This document shows, in pieces, positions 17,424-26,271 of a stretch of DNA of 64,000 nucleotides; positions within the stretch are counted from its first letter, which is position 1; every line of letters starts with the position of its first letter. The translations under genes were made by a program, and so were the position numbers. The notes under the pieces are model-generated. The model did not search any database. It was not told the DNA's origin and saw only the letters and a list, made by a program, of their open reading frames with translations. This DNA is from an uncultured Stenotrophomonas sp. (lineage in GTDB: Bacteria > Pseudomonadota > Gammaproteobacteria > Xanthomonadales > Xanthomonadaceae). The DNA is taken from assembly GCA_913775725.1 (NCBI GenBank), contig CAJYNG010000008.1:372001-436000 (forward strand), read 5' to 3'.

Positions 17424-17606
17424 TCAGTTGCTACGCACCCGCGCTGCTGCCGCATTCGCGCGATTGATGCGATCCAGTCTTTCCTGCTTTTCGTATGCAT
17501 CCTTGGCGTCCATCACGCCACTGGCAGCATGCAACCATCCGCTCGTGGTGCACCCGGAAAGCAGAAGCGTGCAGGCGAGAGCAGAGGCGGCGAGGGTGAC
17601 TTTCAT
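17424..17606 (-). CDS. Small lipoprotein
   Basis: A 60-residue protein with a lipoprotein signal (MKVTLAASALACTLLLSGC; lipobox LLSGC, Cys19). The short mature part is helical and charged (DAKDAYEKQERLDRINRANAAAARVRSN). AAGGA precedes the ATG at 17606. The longer in-frame reading from 17678 lacks a signal at its N-terminus. The function is unknown. Confidence 0.7.
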   Translation of the reverse strand: MKVTLAASALACTLLLSGCTTSGWLHAASGVMDAKDAYEKQERLDRINRANAAAARVRSN

Positions 17607-17800
17607 CTGGATTCCTTGAAGTAGCGGGTGCTCGCAAGTGTTTGAGCGCCTATCGCGCATCGGGCGGGAGCGTCGCAAGGCTACTTCACCACAGCTTAAC
17701 TTTGTGCGACCGACTGGCTGGGTTTATTTGTATATTCAATTGGTTGGCATCCCTTTCGTAGTGTGGGCAACATGCTGGATGCGTTTCACGGGAGTCGCAA

Positions 17801-19252
17801 ATGTCCGCAATGACGATGCTGATCGCATTACTGCTGGGTACATCCGTAACGGAGATCCAACCGAGGGATTGGCCGGACTTACTGCACAAGGATCTGGACG
17901 CTGCCGACGCCGCCATGCGCGGCAGCCATCCAGGCGGCGTCGACCTGCGCGATCCTGGTTTCGGTGCGCAGCTGGACGAAGCCCTTGCGCTTGCACACTC
18001 GCGCGCGGATCGGGTCGCCAGCTACCCAGGGTATTGGTGGGCGATGAAGGGCTATGCGGCGTCCTTCAACGATGGGCATGTCAGCCTCAACGCGCTTGCC
18101 GACGCTCCCGATCTTCCAACGCAATGGCCCGGCTTCCTGACCGGCTTCGACGGCGACACGCAGGTGGTCATGACCGTGGATGGTGGTCCGGGCCGCCCGC
18201 CGCTGGGAGCTCGATTGCTGTCCTGTGATGGTATCGATGCGCAGACACTGGCTGCGCGCCGGGTGGGTGACTTCAGCGGGCGTTGGAACCTGCAGGCCAG
18301 TCGCATTCATGGTGGCGGTGAAGTGCTGCTGGAGCAGGGCAATCCGTTCGTGCCCATGCTGAGCAGCTGCGTTTTTCGTGTGAATGGTCGAGAACAGCGC
18401 CATACGCTGCGCTGGGTGCCACTCGATCCGGGAAGCCGGAAGGAACGCCTGGCCGATACCCGCCGCAGCTTCCGCCCGGCCAATGGCTGGCACACCATGC
18501 CTGATGGCGGCTACTGGATCACCACCAGCAGCTTCAACGCCGACCCCACGGAGCAGAACTTCAAGGAACTGACCGCGCTGCTTGAGCAGCTCGCTCCGAA
18601 AGCCGAAGCACTGCAGCAGGCACCGTCGGTGGTGCTGGACGTGCGTGGCAACAGTGGCGGTGCGTCGCAATGGAGCATCGAACTGGCGCGATTGATCTGG
18701 GGCCGTGCCGCCGTGGACGCGCTGCCCGACCGCAGCTGGGTGGAGTGGCGGACCTCCGAGGCCAACATCGCCCAGTTACGCAGCTTCCTGCAGAAGCTGG
18801 AGCAAGCGCCCAACGCGTCGCCAGAGCTGCGTCGCATGCTGGAATCGGTGACGGCGGGCATGACGCAGGCACGCAGCCGGGGTGAGGCATTGTGGCGCGA
18901 GCCATCCGAAGCCAGTGCAGATACAGCATCAACCGCGGGCCCGGCCGCACCTCTGCGCAAGGGCAGGGTGGTGGTCGTGGCTGATGCCGCCTGTGGTTCG
19001 GCCTGCCTGGATGCGCTGGACCTGTGGAAGCGGCTGGGCGCGGTACAGGTGGGTGTCGAGACGTCGGCCGACAGTCTCTACATGGACGTGCGGCCGGAAC
19101 AGCTGCCGAGCGGGCTGGCCAGGATCTCGGTGCCGATGAAGGTATTCCGCGGGCGGGTGCGTGGTTCGAATGAACCGCACGTGCCCGATCATCGCTATAC
19201 GGGCGACATGCGCGATACGCCGGCACTGGAAGCGTGGCTGTCGACGCTGTGA
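17801..19252 (+). CDS. S41-family (C-terminal processing protease-like) protein
   Basis: A 483-residue protein. An N-terminal helical part and a central region precede an S41/tail-specific-protease-like fold: VVLDVRGNSGGASQWS at ~268 and DAACGSACLDALDLW at ~395, where the Ser corresponds to the S41 nucleophile. An insertion of about 90 residues separates the two motifs. The catalytic Lys of typical CTPases is not evident. No clear signal peptide is seen, though the first 16 residues are hydrophobic. The 194 bp upstream are AT-rich and presumably hold the promoter. Confidence 0.7.
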   Translation: MSAMTMLIALLLGTSVTEIQPRDWPDLLHKDLDAADAAMRGSHPGGVDLRDPGFGAQLDEALALAHSRADRVASYPGYWWAMKGYAASFNDGHVSLNALADAPDLPTQWPGFLTGFDGDTQVVMTVDGGPGRPPLGARLLSCDGIDAQTLAARRVGDFSGRWNLQASRIHGGGEVLLEQGNPFVPMLSSCVFRVNGREQRHTLRWVPLDPGSRKERLADTRRSFRPANGWHTMPDGGYWITTSSFNADPTEQNFKELTALLEQLAPKAEALQQAPSVVLDVRGNSGGASQWSIELARLIWGRAAVDALPDRSWVEWRTSEANIAQLRSFLQKLEQAPNASPELRRMLESVTAGMTQARSRGEALWREPSEASADTASTAGPAAPLRKGRVVVVADAACGSACLDALDLWKRLGAVQVGVETSADSLYMDVRPEQLPSGLARISVPMKVFRGRVRGSNEPHVPDHRYTGDMRDTPALEAWLSTL

Positions 19253-19300
19253 GCGCGCGCAGGGCCTTGTGCAGGGCTGAATCCCGAAGGAGAAGATCGC

Positions 19301-19646
19301 ATGAACATCCCGTCACCCAGTCCGGCCAGGTTGCCATCGCAGGCCGGAGCCTTCCGTCGCTGGATGCTGACACTCGGTGCGTTGCTCGGCGTGGCGCTGA
19401 TGATGTATCTGGTGGGTGTACTTGTGCCGCTGGCCAGGCCAAGCGGCATGTACGCCGGGATGGGGGGTGATGATGTTGCTGCCGATCCTGCTGCTCTGCA
19501 TGGCACTGGCGGCCATGCTGGGTGCCACGGTGGTTGCGGCGGTTGCCTGGTGGGTGGGCGTACGACGGATCGGGCTTGGGCTGGTTCTGTTGCTTGCCGC
19601 AGGAGTCAGCGCGGTCAGTTTCTTCGCGGGTTTTGATTCGCCATGA
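19301..19646 (+). pseudogene. Small membrane protein split by a frameshift at a G6 run
   Basis: The first frame (from 19301) encodes a membrane helix (LTLGALLGVALMMYLVGVLV) and then turns into a Cys/Gly-rich tail. After the six-G run at 19462-19467 another frame continues with two good membrane helices (MMLLPILLLCMALAAMLGA... and GLGLVLLLAAGVSAVSFF) to a stop at 19646. Removing one G joins them into a ~115-residue, three-helix protein. It could be a sequencing error, a true mutation, phase variation, or two overlapping genes (the second starting at 19471). Confidence 0.55.
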
Positions 19647-19703
19647 TTCGACCCTTCACCGGCGTCGAGGGTTGGGCGCTGAGCACAGTGGGCGACAGGG
19701 AAA

Positions 19704-20723
19704 TCAGCGCCGGACGTCGAACTGCTCGCTCTCCAGCAGCGCCCAGACCTCGGCCTCGCGCATGGGGCTGAAGTCTCCGGGAATGGAGTGTTTCAGCGCA
19801 CCTGCCGCAAGACCGAAACGCACGGTGCTCTCTGCATCGAACCCGGACGCCAGGCCGTGCAGGATGCCTGCCGCGAATGCATCACCGCCGCCGATCCGGT
19901 CAACGATGCCGGGCAGTGGCCGGGAGGGCGCCTGCGCACGGGTTCCGTCGCGCCCCAGCAGCAACGCGCCCAGCACATGATGGTCGGCACTGACCAGCTC
20001 GCGTTGGGTGCAGGCCAGCCACTGCAGCTGCGGAAATGCTGCGAACGCGGCCGCCGCAGCCGCCTCGGTCCGCGCGATGGGGGTGTCCTGTGCGAAGCAC
20101 AGCCCCAGCACCAGTTCGATGTCGCGATGGTCGGCAAAGACGATATCCGCCTCGGCGAACAGCTCCCGCAGGATGGCGGCGGCGTTGCCGCCCCACCGCT
20201 GCCAGAGCGACGGGCGATAGTTGCCGTCGAAGGACACGCGCACGCCCGCCCTGCGCGCGGCACGTACGGCGACCAATACGGATTCGGCGACATTGACGCC
20301 AAGGGCAGGACTGACGCCGGAGACATGCAGCCACTGCGCATCACGCAGCAGCGTCGGCCAGTCATGCTCGGCTGCGGTACCGTTGGCGAATGCTGAACCC
20401 GCACGGTCATAGACCACTTCGCTGGACCGCTGCAGCGCGCCGGTGGCCAGGAAGTACAGCCCCATGCGGTCGCGGTCCACTTCACGAACACCGTCCACGC
20501 CCACGCCATGCCGCCGCAGCTCGGCCACCGCATGCCGCCCCAGCGCATTGCCGGGTACGGTGCTGACCATCTGCACGTCGTGGCCCAGGCACGACAACGA
20601 GACGGCCACATTGGCTTCGGCGCCGCCGACATGGACCTGCAGCTGCGGCGTCTGCAGCAGCAGCTCGCGACCGGGCGCGCCCAGGCGCAGCAACAGCTCT
20701 CCGAAGCACACGATTCGGCTCAT
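19704..20723 (-). CDS. kdgK: 2-dehydro-3-deoxygluconokinase (KDG kinase)
   Basis: A 339-residue PfkB-family sugar kinase. GGAEANVAVSLSCLG near residue 33 is the N-terminal PfkB signature, and DRIGGGDAFAAGILHGL near 280 is the C-terminal signature with the catalytic Asp and anion hole. In this locus it would phosphorylate KDG, the product of the DEH reductase, to KDPG for the Entner-Doudoroff aldolase. GAAGGAG supports the ATG at 20723. It is the last gene of the alginate operon, ten bases behind the SGNH gene. Confidence 0.88.
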   Translation of the reverse strand: MSRIVCFGELLLRLGAPGRELLLQTPQLQVHVGGAEANVAVSLSCLGHDVQMVSTVPGNALGRHAVAELRRHGVGVDGVREVDRDRMGLYFLATGALQRSSEVVYDRAGSAFANGTAAEHDWPTLLRDAQWLHVSGVSPALGVNVAESVLVAVRAARRAGVRVSFDGNYRPSLWQRWGGNAAAILRELFAEADIVFADHRDIELVLGLCFAQDTPIARTEAAAAAAFAAFPQLQWLACTQRELVSADHHVLGALLLGRDGTRAQAPSRPLPGIVDRIGGGDAFAAGILHGLASGFDAESTVRFGLAAGALKHSIPGDFSPMREAEVWALLESEQFDVRR

Positions 20724-20733
20724 GGGGGCTCCT

Positions 20734-21921
20734 TCAGCGTGTGGCGCTGCAGCCAAGCATGCCCAGGTCGATGGCATCGGCCATGCGCCGGTAGCCTTCG
20801 TCATTGGGATGCAGATGGTCGCGGGTGATATCGGCTGGCAGTGACTCCGGCACCTTCGGATCGCGCAGCGCCGCATCGAAGTCGATGATCCCGTCGAAAC
20901 CGCTGCGGCCGCTGCGTGCCCATTGGTTGATCGTGGTGCGGGTGGCGGCCGATACCGGCTCGTAGCGCTCCGAGCCGCCGAACGGGGTCAGCGTGCCCAG
21001 CCAGGCGCGGGTGCCGTGCGCATGGAGCCGTGTTGCGACCTGCTGGTAACCCAGCAGCATATCCGCCGCCGGGCGGCCGGGGATCGGCTGTGCACCTCCA
21101 CCATGACGGATATCGTTGATGCCTTCGAACAGGATCACCTGATCGGCATCGGCCACCGCGATCACGTCGCGATCCAATCGTGACAGGGCGCTGTGGCTGC
21201 GGCCATGGTCGAGCAGCTTGTTGCCGCTGATGCCCTGGTTGAGCACCACAAACCTGTCCGGGCAGGCCTGCTGCAGGCGCTGCGCCAGGCGCTCGGGCCA
21301 CTGGTTGAAGGTGCCACGGCGCGCGGTGGCGCCTTCCGTGATGGAATCGCCCAATGCCACGATCACCTGTGGGCGCTCGGCGCGCTGTACCAGCACCGCG
21401 GAGAACACGTTCTGCTGGTAGCTCAGGCGCACACTGTCGGCGACAGCGTCCTGCTTTCCGTCCACCATCCGCACCTCGGTACGACGTACCGCCGGGCGCG
21501 TCGGTTGCGGGAAGTAGGCGGTCACGCTGACGTCCTGCAAAGCTGTCACCGGCATCTGCACCGGATCGCTCAGCAGCGCTGCACCCACCGGCACCTCGAT
21601 GACCGCGCGGCCATCCACCGTTACCGGCAGCAGTGCGGCCTTGCCGTTCTTTACTCCCACGCGCAGGTCCTCGACCCGCAAGGGCGTAGTGCCGAGCTCG
21701 TTGCTGATACGCAGGCGCAATGCATCCCCGCGGCTGCCGACGCGGATGTCCTGGCGCACGGTCTGTGCGGCGAACTGTACCGGCGCATCGGGCGTTCCGT
21801 CCTTGCGGTCGGGCGCGGGCGCGGCCGTCCAGGCAGTGACCCACACGGGGGCGGCCCACACAGCGGGCGCCGTCATGGTGGAACAGAGCGTCAATGAAAA
21901 CAGAAGTGTCCAGCACTGCAT
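20734..21921 (-). CDS. Secreted SGNH/GDSL-family esterase
   Basis: A 395-residue protein with a signal peptide (to about AVWAA, residue 24). Residues ~25-180 form a beta-rich domain; the SGNH hydrolase domain follows with block I GDSITEG (~192), the Gly/Asn blocks (ISGNKL; GINDIR) and block V DHLHPND (~370, catalytic Asp/His). SGNH proteins of this layout remove acyl groups from polysaccharides. In an alginate operon an acetyl-mannuronate esterase is a reasonable guess, not shown. Confidence 0.82.
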   Translation of the reverse strand: MQCWTLLFSLTLCSTMTAPAVWAAPVWVTAWTAAPAPDRKDGTPDAPVQFAAQTVRQDIRVGSRGDALRLRISNELGTTPLRVEDLRVGVKNGKAALLPVTVDGRAVIEVPVGAALLSDPVQMPVTALQDVSVTAYFPQPTRPAVRRTEVRMVDGKQDAVADSVRLSYQQNVFSAVLVQRAERPQVIVALGDSITEGATARRGTFNQWPERLAQRLQQACPDRFVVLNQGISGNKLLDHGRSHSALSRLDRDVIAVADADQVILFEGINDIRHGGGAQPIPGRPAADMLLGYQQVATRLHAHGTRAWLGTLTPFGGSERYEPVSAATRTTINQWARSGRSGFDGIIDFDAALRDPKVPESLPADITRDHLHPNDEGYRRMADAIDLGMLGCSATR

Positions 21922-21942
21922 GGGCAGGAGTCCAGTCGGGTG

Positions 21943-22695
21943 TCAGGAGAAGTAGGTGCCGCCGTTGACGTCCAGATTCGCACCGGTGATGAACGCCGCC
22001 GCATCCGATGCAAGATAGACGGCCGCATCCGCCGCTTCTTCCGGCAGGCCCTGGCGACGCAGCGGGGTGGCGCCGGCAACAGCCGTGCGCACTTCCGGCT
22101 TGGTGAACTGGTCATGGAAGCGGGTGGCGATCATGCCGCAGCAGAGCGCGTTCACGCGGATTCCCTTCGGCCCCAGTTCCTTGGCCATGGCGCGGGTGAA
22201 GGTCATCACCGCGGCCTTGGCGGTGGCGTAGATCGATGCGCCCGGGCCACCGCCATCGCGGCCGGCCTGCGATGCGAAATTGACGATGGCCGCGCCTTCA
22301 CGCATGTGCGGCACCACCGCGTGCGTGGTGAGATAGGTGGAGGTGATGTTGAGGTCCATCACCGTGTGGAAAAACGCCGGGTCGATCTCGGCCAGCGGGC
22401 GACGCTGCACCATGCCACCGGCCACGTTCACCAGCAGGTCGATGCGCTCACCGAACGCGGCCTGTGCTGCAGCGACCAGGCCGGCGACGGCAGCGGCATC
22501 GGTGACGTCGGCGCGATGCACGATGGCTTGGCCACCGGCCGCCTGGATCTGCGCCAGCGTTTCCTGGGCACTGGCTTCATCATTGGCGTAGTTGATGCAG
22601 ACGCGTGCACCGGCGGCAGCCAGTTTGATCGAAACGGCGCGACCGATATCGCGGCCACCACCGGTGACAATGGCCACCTTGTCCTGGAACGACAT
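21943..22695 (-). CDS. SDR oxidoreductase, probable DEH reductase
   Basis: A 250-residue short-chain dehydrogenase. The Rossmann motif TGGGRDIG is at 11-18, NVAGG near 88, and the catalytic Ser (FASQAG) and YATAK are at ~140 and ~155. The C-terminus carries the usual GANLDVNGG. In alginate pathways such enzymes reduce 4-deoxy-L-erythro-5-hexoseulose uronate (DEH) to KDG with NAD(P)H; the assignment follows from the locus. It sits 21 bp before the SGNH gene and 46 bp after the transporter. Confidence 0.85.
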   Translation of the reverse strand: MSFQDKVAIVTGGGRDIGRAVSIKLAAAGARVCINYANDEASAQETLAQIQAAGGQAIVHRADVTDAAAVAGLVAAAQAAFGERIDLLVNVAGGMVQRRPLAEIDPAFFHTVMDLNITSTYLTTHAVVPHMREGAAIVNFASQAGRDGGGPGASIYATAKAAVMTFTRAMAKELGPKGIRVNALCCGMIATRFHDQFTKPEVRTAVAGATPLRRQGLPEEAADAAVYLASDAAAFITGANLDVNGGTYFS

Positions 22696-22741
22696 GCGGG
22701 AAACTCCTTGGTTTGCGGGGGAGTGAAAGAGGGATGCAGGC

Positions 22742-24046
22742 TCAACCGCCGCGGCGGTCGAGCTTCTGGATAGGCCCGGTCCACCACCACAGCGCGGCCA
22801 GCGACAGCGGCACCAGCGCAGCGACGAGGATGAAGATCGGAGCGTAGGAATGGCGGGTCAGCACCGGCACCAGCCAGGTGGTGATGAGGGTGCCGGCCAC
22901 GGCGGCCAGGCCACCCAGGCCGGCGAGGGTGCCGACCGAGCGGCCGTCGAACAGATCGCCCGGCAGCGTCTGGATGTTGCCGATGGCGACCTGGAAACCG
23001 AACAGCACCGCGGCAATCGCCAGCACGGCAAACAAGGGCTGGTTGGCCAGCACTGCGCCCAGCAGGGCGGGCGCCATGATGATGCAGCCCAGGGTGATGG
23101 ACAGCTTGCGGGCGCGGTCCACGCTGTGCCCGGCGCGGATCATCCGCCCGGACAGCCAACCGCCGCTGAGGCTGCCCAGCATCGCGCCGACAAATGGCAC
23201 CCAGGCGAACAGGCCGATCTGCTTGATGTCGAAGCCGAACGTTTCAGCCAGGTAGATCGGCAGCCAGGACACAAACAGCCACCAGATCGGGTCCAGCAGG
23301 AAGCGGCAGGCGAGCATGCCCCAGCTCTGCCGGTGGGCCAGCAGCCCGCGGACGCTGGCCTTCGGGGCCACCTCTGTCTGTTGCCCGGCCTGGTCTTCCT
23401 GGATCAGCCGGCGCTCGGCATCGCTCACCCACGGGTGCTTGTCCGGGCCGGCGCGGTAGACAAACAGCCATGGCAGCAGCCACAGGAAGCCGATCGCACC
23501 GACCAGCACAAAGGTGCCGCGCCAGCCCAGCCACAGGTACAGGCCGGCGATGGCCGGTGCGGAGACAATCGCGCCGATCGACGCACCCGCGTTGAACACG
23601 CCCTGCGCCAATGCGCGCTCGCGCGCCGGGAACCACTCGGCATTGGCCTTGACCGCGCCTGGCCAGGCGCCCGCCTCGCTGATGCCGAGCATCGCCCGCA
23701 CCAGGCTGAAGGACAGCATCGAATGGGTGATCGAGTGCAGCGCAATGGAGATCGACCACACGCTGATCGACAGGGCGAAACCCAGGCGCGTGCCGATCAT
23801 GTCGAACAGGCGCCCGAACAGGAACTGGCCGGCGGCATAGAACAGCATGAACACCGTCACCAGCAGGGCGTAGTCATCCTTGGTCGCCCCCACTTCCTTG
23901 GCGATTTCCGGCCACATCACCGCCAGTGCGTTGCGGTCGATGTAGTTGATGACCGTAGCCACGGCGATCAGGCCCACGATCAGCCACCGCACCGCTGAAC
24001 GCACCGGCACCTTGCGCAGGTTGGCCACCACCGCAGGGCCGTTCAT
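22742..24046 (-). CDS. MFS transporter, hexuronate/anion:cation symporter family
   Basis: A 434-residue protein with twelve predicted membrane segments. NYIDRNALAVMWPEIAKEVG near the start and the cytoplasmic RLFDMIGTRLG loop are typical of the ACS family (ExuT, GarP). It would carry unsaturated uronate monomers or DEH across the inner membrane. It overlaps the PL17 gene by 4 bp (ATGA). Confidence 0.88.
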   Translation of the reverse strand: MNGPAVVANLRKVPVRSAVRWLIVGLIAVATVINYIDRNALAVMWPEIAKEVGATKDDYALLVTVFMLFYAAGQFLFGRLFDMIGTRLGFALSISVWSISIALHSITHSMLSFSLVRAMLGISEAGAWPGAVKANAEWFPARERALAQGVFNAGASIGAIVSAPAIAGLYLWLGWRGTFVLVGAIGFLWLLPWLFVYRAGPDKHPWVSDAERRLIQEDQAGQQTEVAPKASVRGLLAHRQSWGMLACRFLLDPIWWLFVSWLPIYLAETFGFDIKQIGLFAWVPFVGAMLGSLSGGWLSGRMIRAGHSVDRARKLSITLGCIIMAPALLGAVLANQPLFAVLAIAAVLFGFQVAIGNIQTLPGDLFDGRSVGTLAGLGGLAAVAGTLITTWLVPVLTRHSYAPIFILVAALVPLSLAALWWWTGPIQKLDRRGG

Positions 24047-26271
24047 TTCGCGTCCCCCTTGCTGCGGTCCATGCGCGCGTGGCTGCCGCTCCAGCGGTAG
24101 GCATGGCCGTCGACGGTCACGCTGTGCTCGCCCTTGGCGCTGCTGTCGTCGGCCACGCCCAGCGCGATGCGGGCGCCACTGGCAAGGCGCAGTTCGATCA
24201 CCTCGGCATCGCTGCCACGGGTGCGCACGATGTCCTTGATGCGGCTGTCGGCGCCGTGCACGTACTCGGCGGTGCCGTTGTACTCGCCGTGCGGCTCCAG
24301 CACGCTGAAGAAGGTCACGTCCTTCTGGCCTTCCACGCGCTGCAGCAGGGCCGGTTCGCGGCGCAGGTTGAACTCCGGATCATTCGCGCCGCTTTCCACC
24401 AGCAGCGCCTGTGCTGGCGCACTGCTGGCAAAGCGGTAGGTGTAGAAGCGCCCATCCAGCAGCCAGCCCAGCGAACGCGGTTCGCTGCCGGGTTTGCTGC
24501 GTGCATCCAGCCACAGGTGCTGGTAGCCGTTGTCCTTGCCCAGCACCGGGCGCTGGGCGGGGAAGTGTTCGGCCTCGAAGCCGGTGGTGACGATGTGGCC
24601 GTTGAAGTGCATCGGCAGGTCGTAGCGCGCGGCCTTCTCGCCGTGCACCTGCAACAGATCCAGCACCACCGGCAGGCCCAGATCGGGGTGGCGCAGCAGC
24701 GCCTGGGTGCGGGTGAAGATCACGCCTGGATACGCATCGCGCATCGTTGCCGAGGCAATCTGGGTATCGGCATCAACCTGGAAGAAGCGCACCTGCGGGG
24801 CATGCTCCTCACCGCGCTTCCAGTCGCCCTTGAAATGGCTCTGCTCGTCCACCACCAGGGTGTTGTGGGCCACCGTCTGCTTGGCCCAGCTGCGGTTCTC
24901 GGCCAGGTAGATGCCGCCACGCTTGGCTTCCACGTTGAGGAAGCGGGCGGCGCCGTAGTCGGTCACCACCGGGTTGCCGTTGTCGTAGAACAGCCAGTTG
25001 AGCTTGTCGAAGTGGCCGTGTCCCATGCCCTGCATGGTGTCCTTCTGCACCAGCGCCTGGCCGCGTTCGCCGTTCATGCGCAGGATCGCCAGGCCGCCGC
25101 GATCGCCGTCGGGGCCGTCGCGCAGCAGCATCGGTCGATAGTCGAAGGGCTTGGCCTTGTTGGCGGCCAGTGCCTGCGCCACCTGCAGGCCTTCGGGTGA
25201 GAGCAGCAGGCGCTTCTGCTGCTGGGCCACCGACAGCAGGCGGTCATCGCCGGTACGCGCGTAGGCGATGCCGATGCCGGCCACCAGTTCCTCGGTATCG
25301 ATGCCCTTGTCCAGGATCGCATCGTTGATCGGGAAGAACAGGCCGTCGTAGCTGGTCTGCACCAGCACGTCCACGGCCTTCAGCAGCACGCCGTCGCGGC
25401 GCGCGAAGATCTTCCGCTGCGGCTCGTTGCGCTCGATGGCGTTGGCGAACAGCAGGAACGGCGCCAACGCATAGCGCTGGTAATAGGGGCCTTCCTCGTA
25501 ATAGCCATCGGGCGAGAACAGCAGGTCGATCTGCCGCAGGAAGCCGAATTGATCGTCCTTCCGGCTGCCGCGCAGGGATTGCTCCACCAGTTCCGGGTCA
25601 TGCAACACGTATCCGGTCATGCCGGTGGCGGCCACCGCCCAGGTAGCGTGGTTGTGGATCTGGTCGTAGTTCTTCGGTTCGCTCGCCAGGAACTCCGCCA
25701 TTGGCCGGAACACTTTCGATTCGATGGTGTCGCGGTCCTCGGCAGGCAGTGCATCACGGATCGCGTCATAGCCCTGGATGGCGTTGACCAGCCATACCGA
25801 ATCGTTGAGCACCTGCCAGAACACACGGCCGGGAATCTGGCCGCGGCCTTCCGGGTGCGGGCCCAGCGTGGGGTAAAGCTTGGCGTACTGCAGCAGCATG
25901 TCGCGCGCGTAGTCCACGTAGGCCCTGTCGCCGGTCAGCCGGTACAGCGTGCCCGCCGCCAACAGTGCCTGGTAGTTGCGCTTGTGCTGTTCATGGGTGC
26001 GCCCGCCGCCCTTGTCCTTGGGCACCGGCACGTCGATGCCGGCCTTCATCATCTTCTTCAGCGTTGCCTCAGTGCGTGCCTGCTCCTTGGCGAACCATGG
26101 GTAGCGGCTGCCTTCACTGGCCATCTGCTGCCACTGTGTGGCGGAGACCAGCACCGGTGCGGCTTCGGCCTGTCGCGCGACAGCAGTGGGGGCTGCGAAC
26201 AGCGATGCGGCCGGCAGCAGGGCGAAGGGGGCGGCCAAAGCCAGGGAAACGAACAGCGGCTGCAACCTCAT
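24043..26271 (-). CDS. PL17-type oligoalginate exolyase (heparinase II/III-like)
   Basis: A 742-residue secreted protein with a signal peptide (to ~FAAPTA, residue 30). The alpha/alpha toroid (to ~400) carries NYDQIHNHATW with Asn207/His208 and GPYYQRYAL with Tyr264; these fit the catalytic Asn/His and Tyr of the PL17 exolyase Alg17c with a constant offset by eye. The heparinase II/III-type beta-sandwich follows, with a second His region (MGHGHFDKLNW). The product is the unsaturated uronate monomer that becomes DEH. S. maltophilia has a characterised PL17 lyase of this kind. Its start codon overlaps the stop of the PL6 gene. Confidence 0.9.
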   Translation of the reverse strand: MRLQPLFVSLALAAPFALLPAASLFAAPTAVARQAEAAPVLVSATQWQQMASEGSRYPWFAKEQARTEATLKKMMKAGIDVPVPKDKGGGRTHEQHKRNYQALLAAGTLYRLTGDRAYVDYARDMLLQYAKLYPTLGPHPEGRGQIPGRVFWQVLNDSVWLVNAIQGYDAIRDALPAEDRDTIESKVFRPMAEFLASEPKNYDQIHNHATWAVAATGMTGYVLHDPELVEQSLRGSRKDDQFGFLRQIDLLFSPDGYYEEGPYYQRYALAPFLLFANAIERNEPQRKIFARRDGVLLKAVDVLVQTSYDGLFFPINDAILDKGIDTEELVAGIGIAYARTGDDRLLSVAQQQKRLLLSPEGLQVAQALAANKAKPFDYRPMLLRDGPDGDRGGLAILRMNGERGQALVQKDTMQGMGHGHFDKLNWLFYDNGNPVVTDYGAARFLNVEAKRGGIYLAENRSWAKQTVAHNTLVVDEQSHFKGDWKRGEEHAPQVRFFQVDADTQIASATMRDAYPGVIFTRTQALLRHPDLGLPVVLDLLQVHGEKAARYDLPMHFNGHIVTTGFEAEHFPAQRPVLGKDNGYQHLWLDARSKPGSEPRSLGWLLDGRFYTYRFASSAPAQALLVESGANDPEFNLRREPALLQRVEGQKDVTFFSVLEPHGEYNGTAEYVHGADSRIKDIVRTRGSDAEVIELRLASGARIALGVADDSSAKGEHSVTVDGHAYRWSGSHARMDRSKGDAK

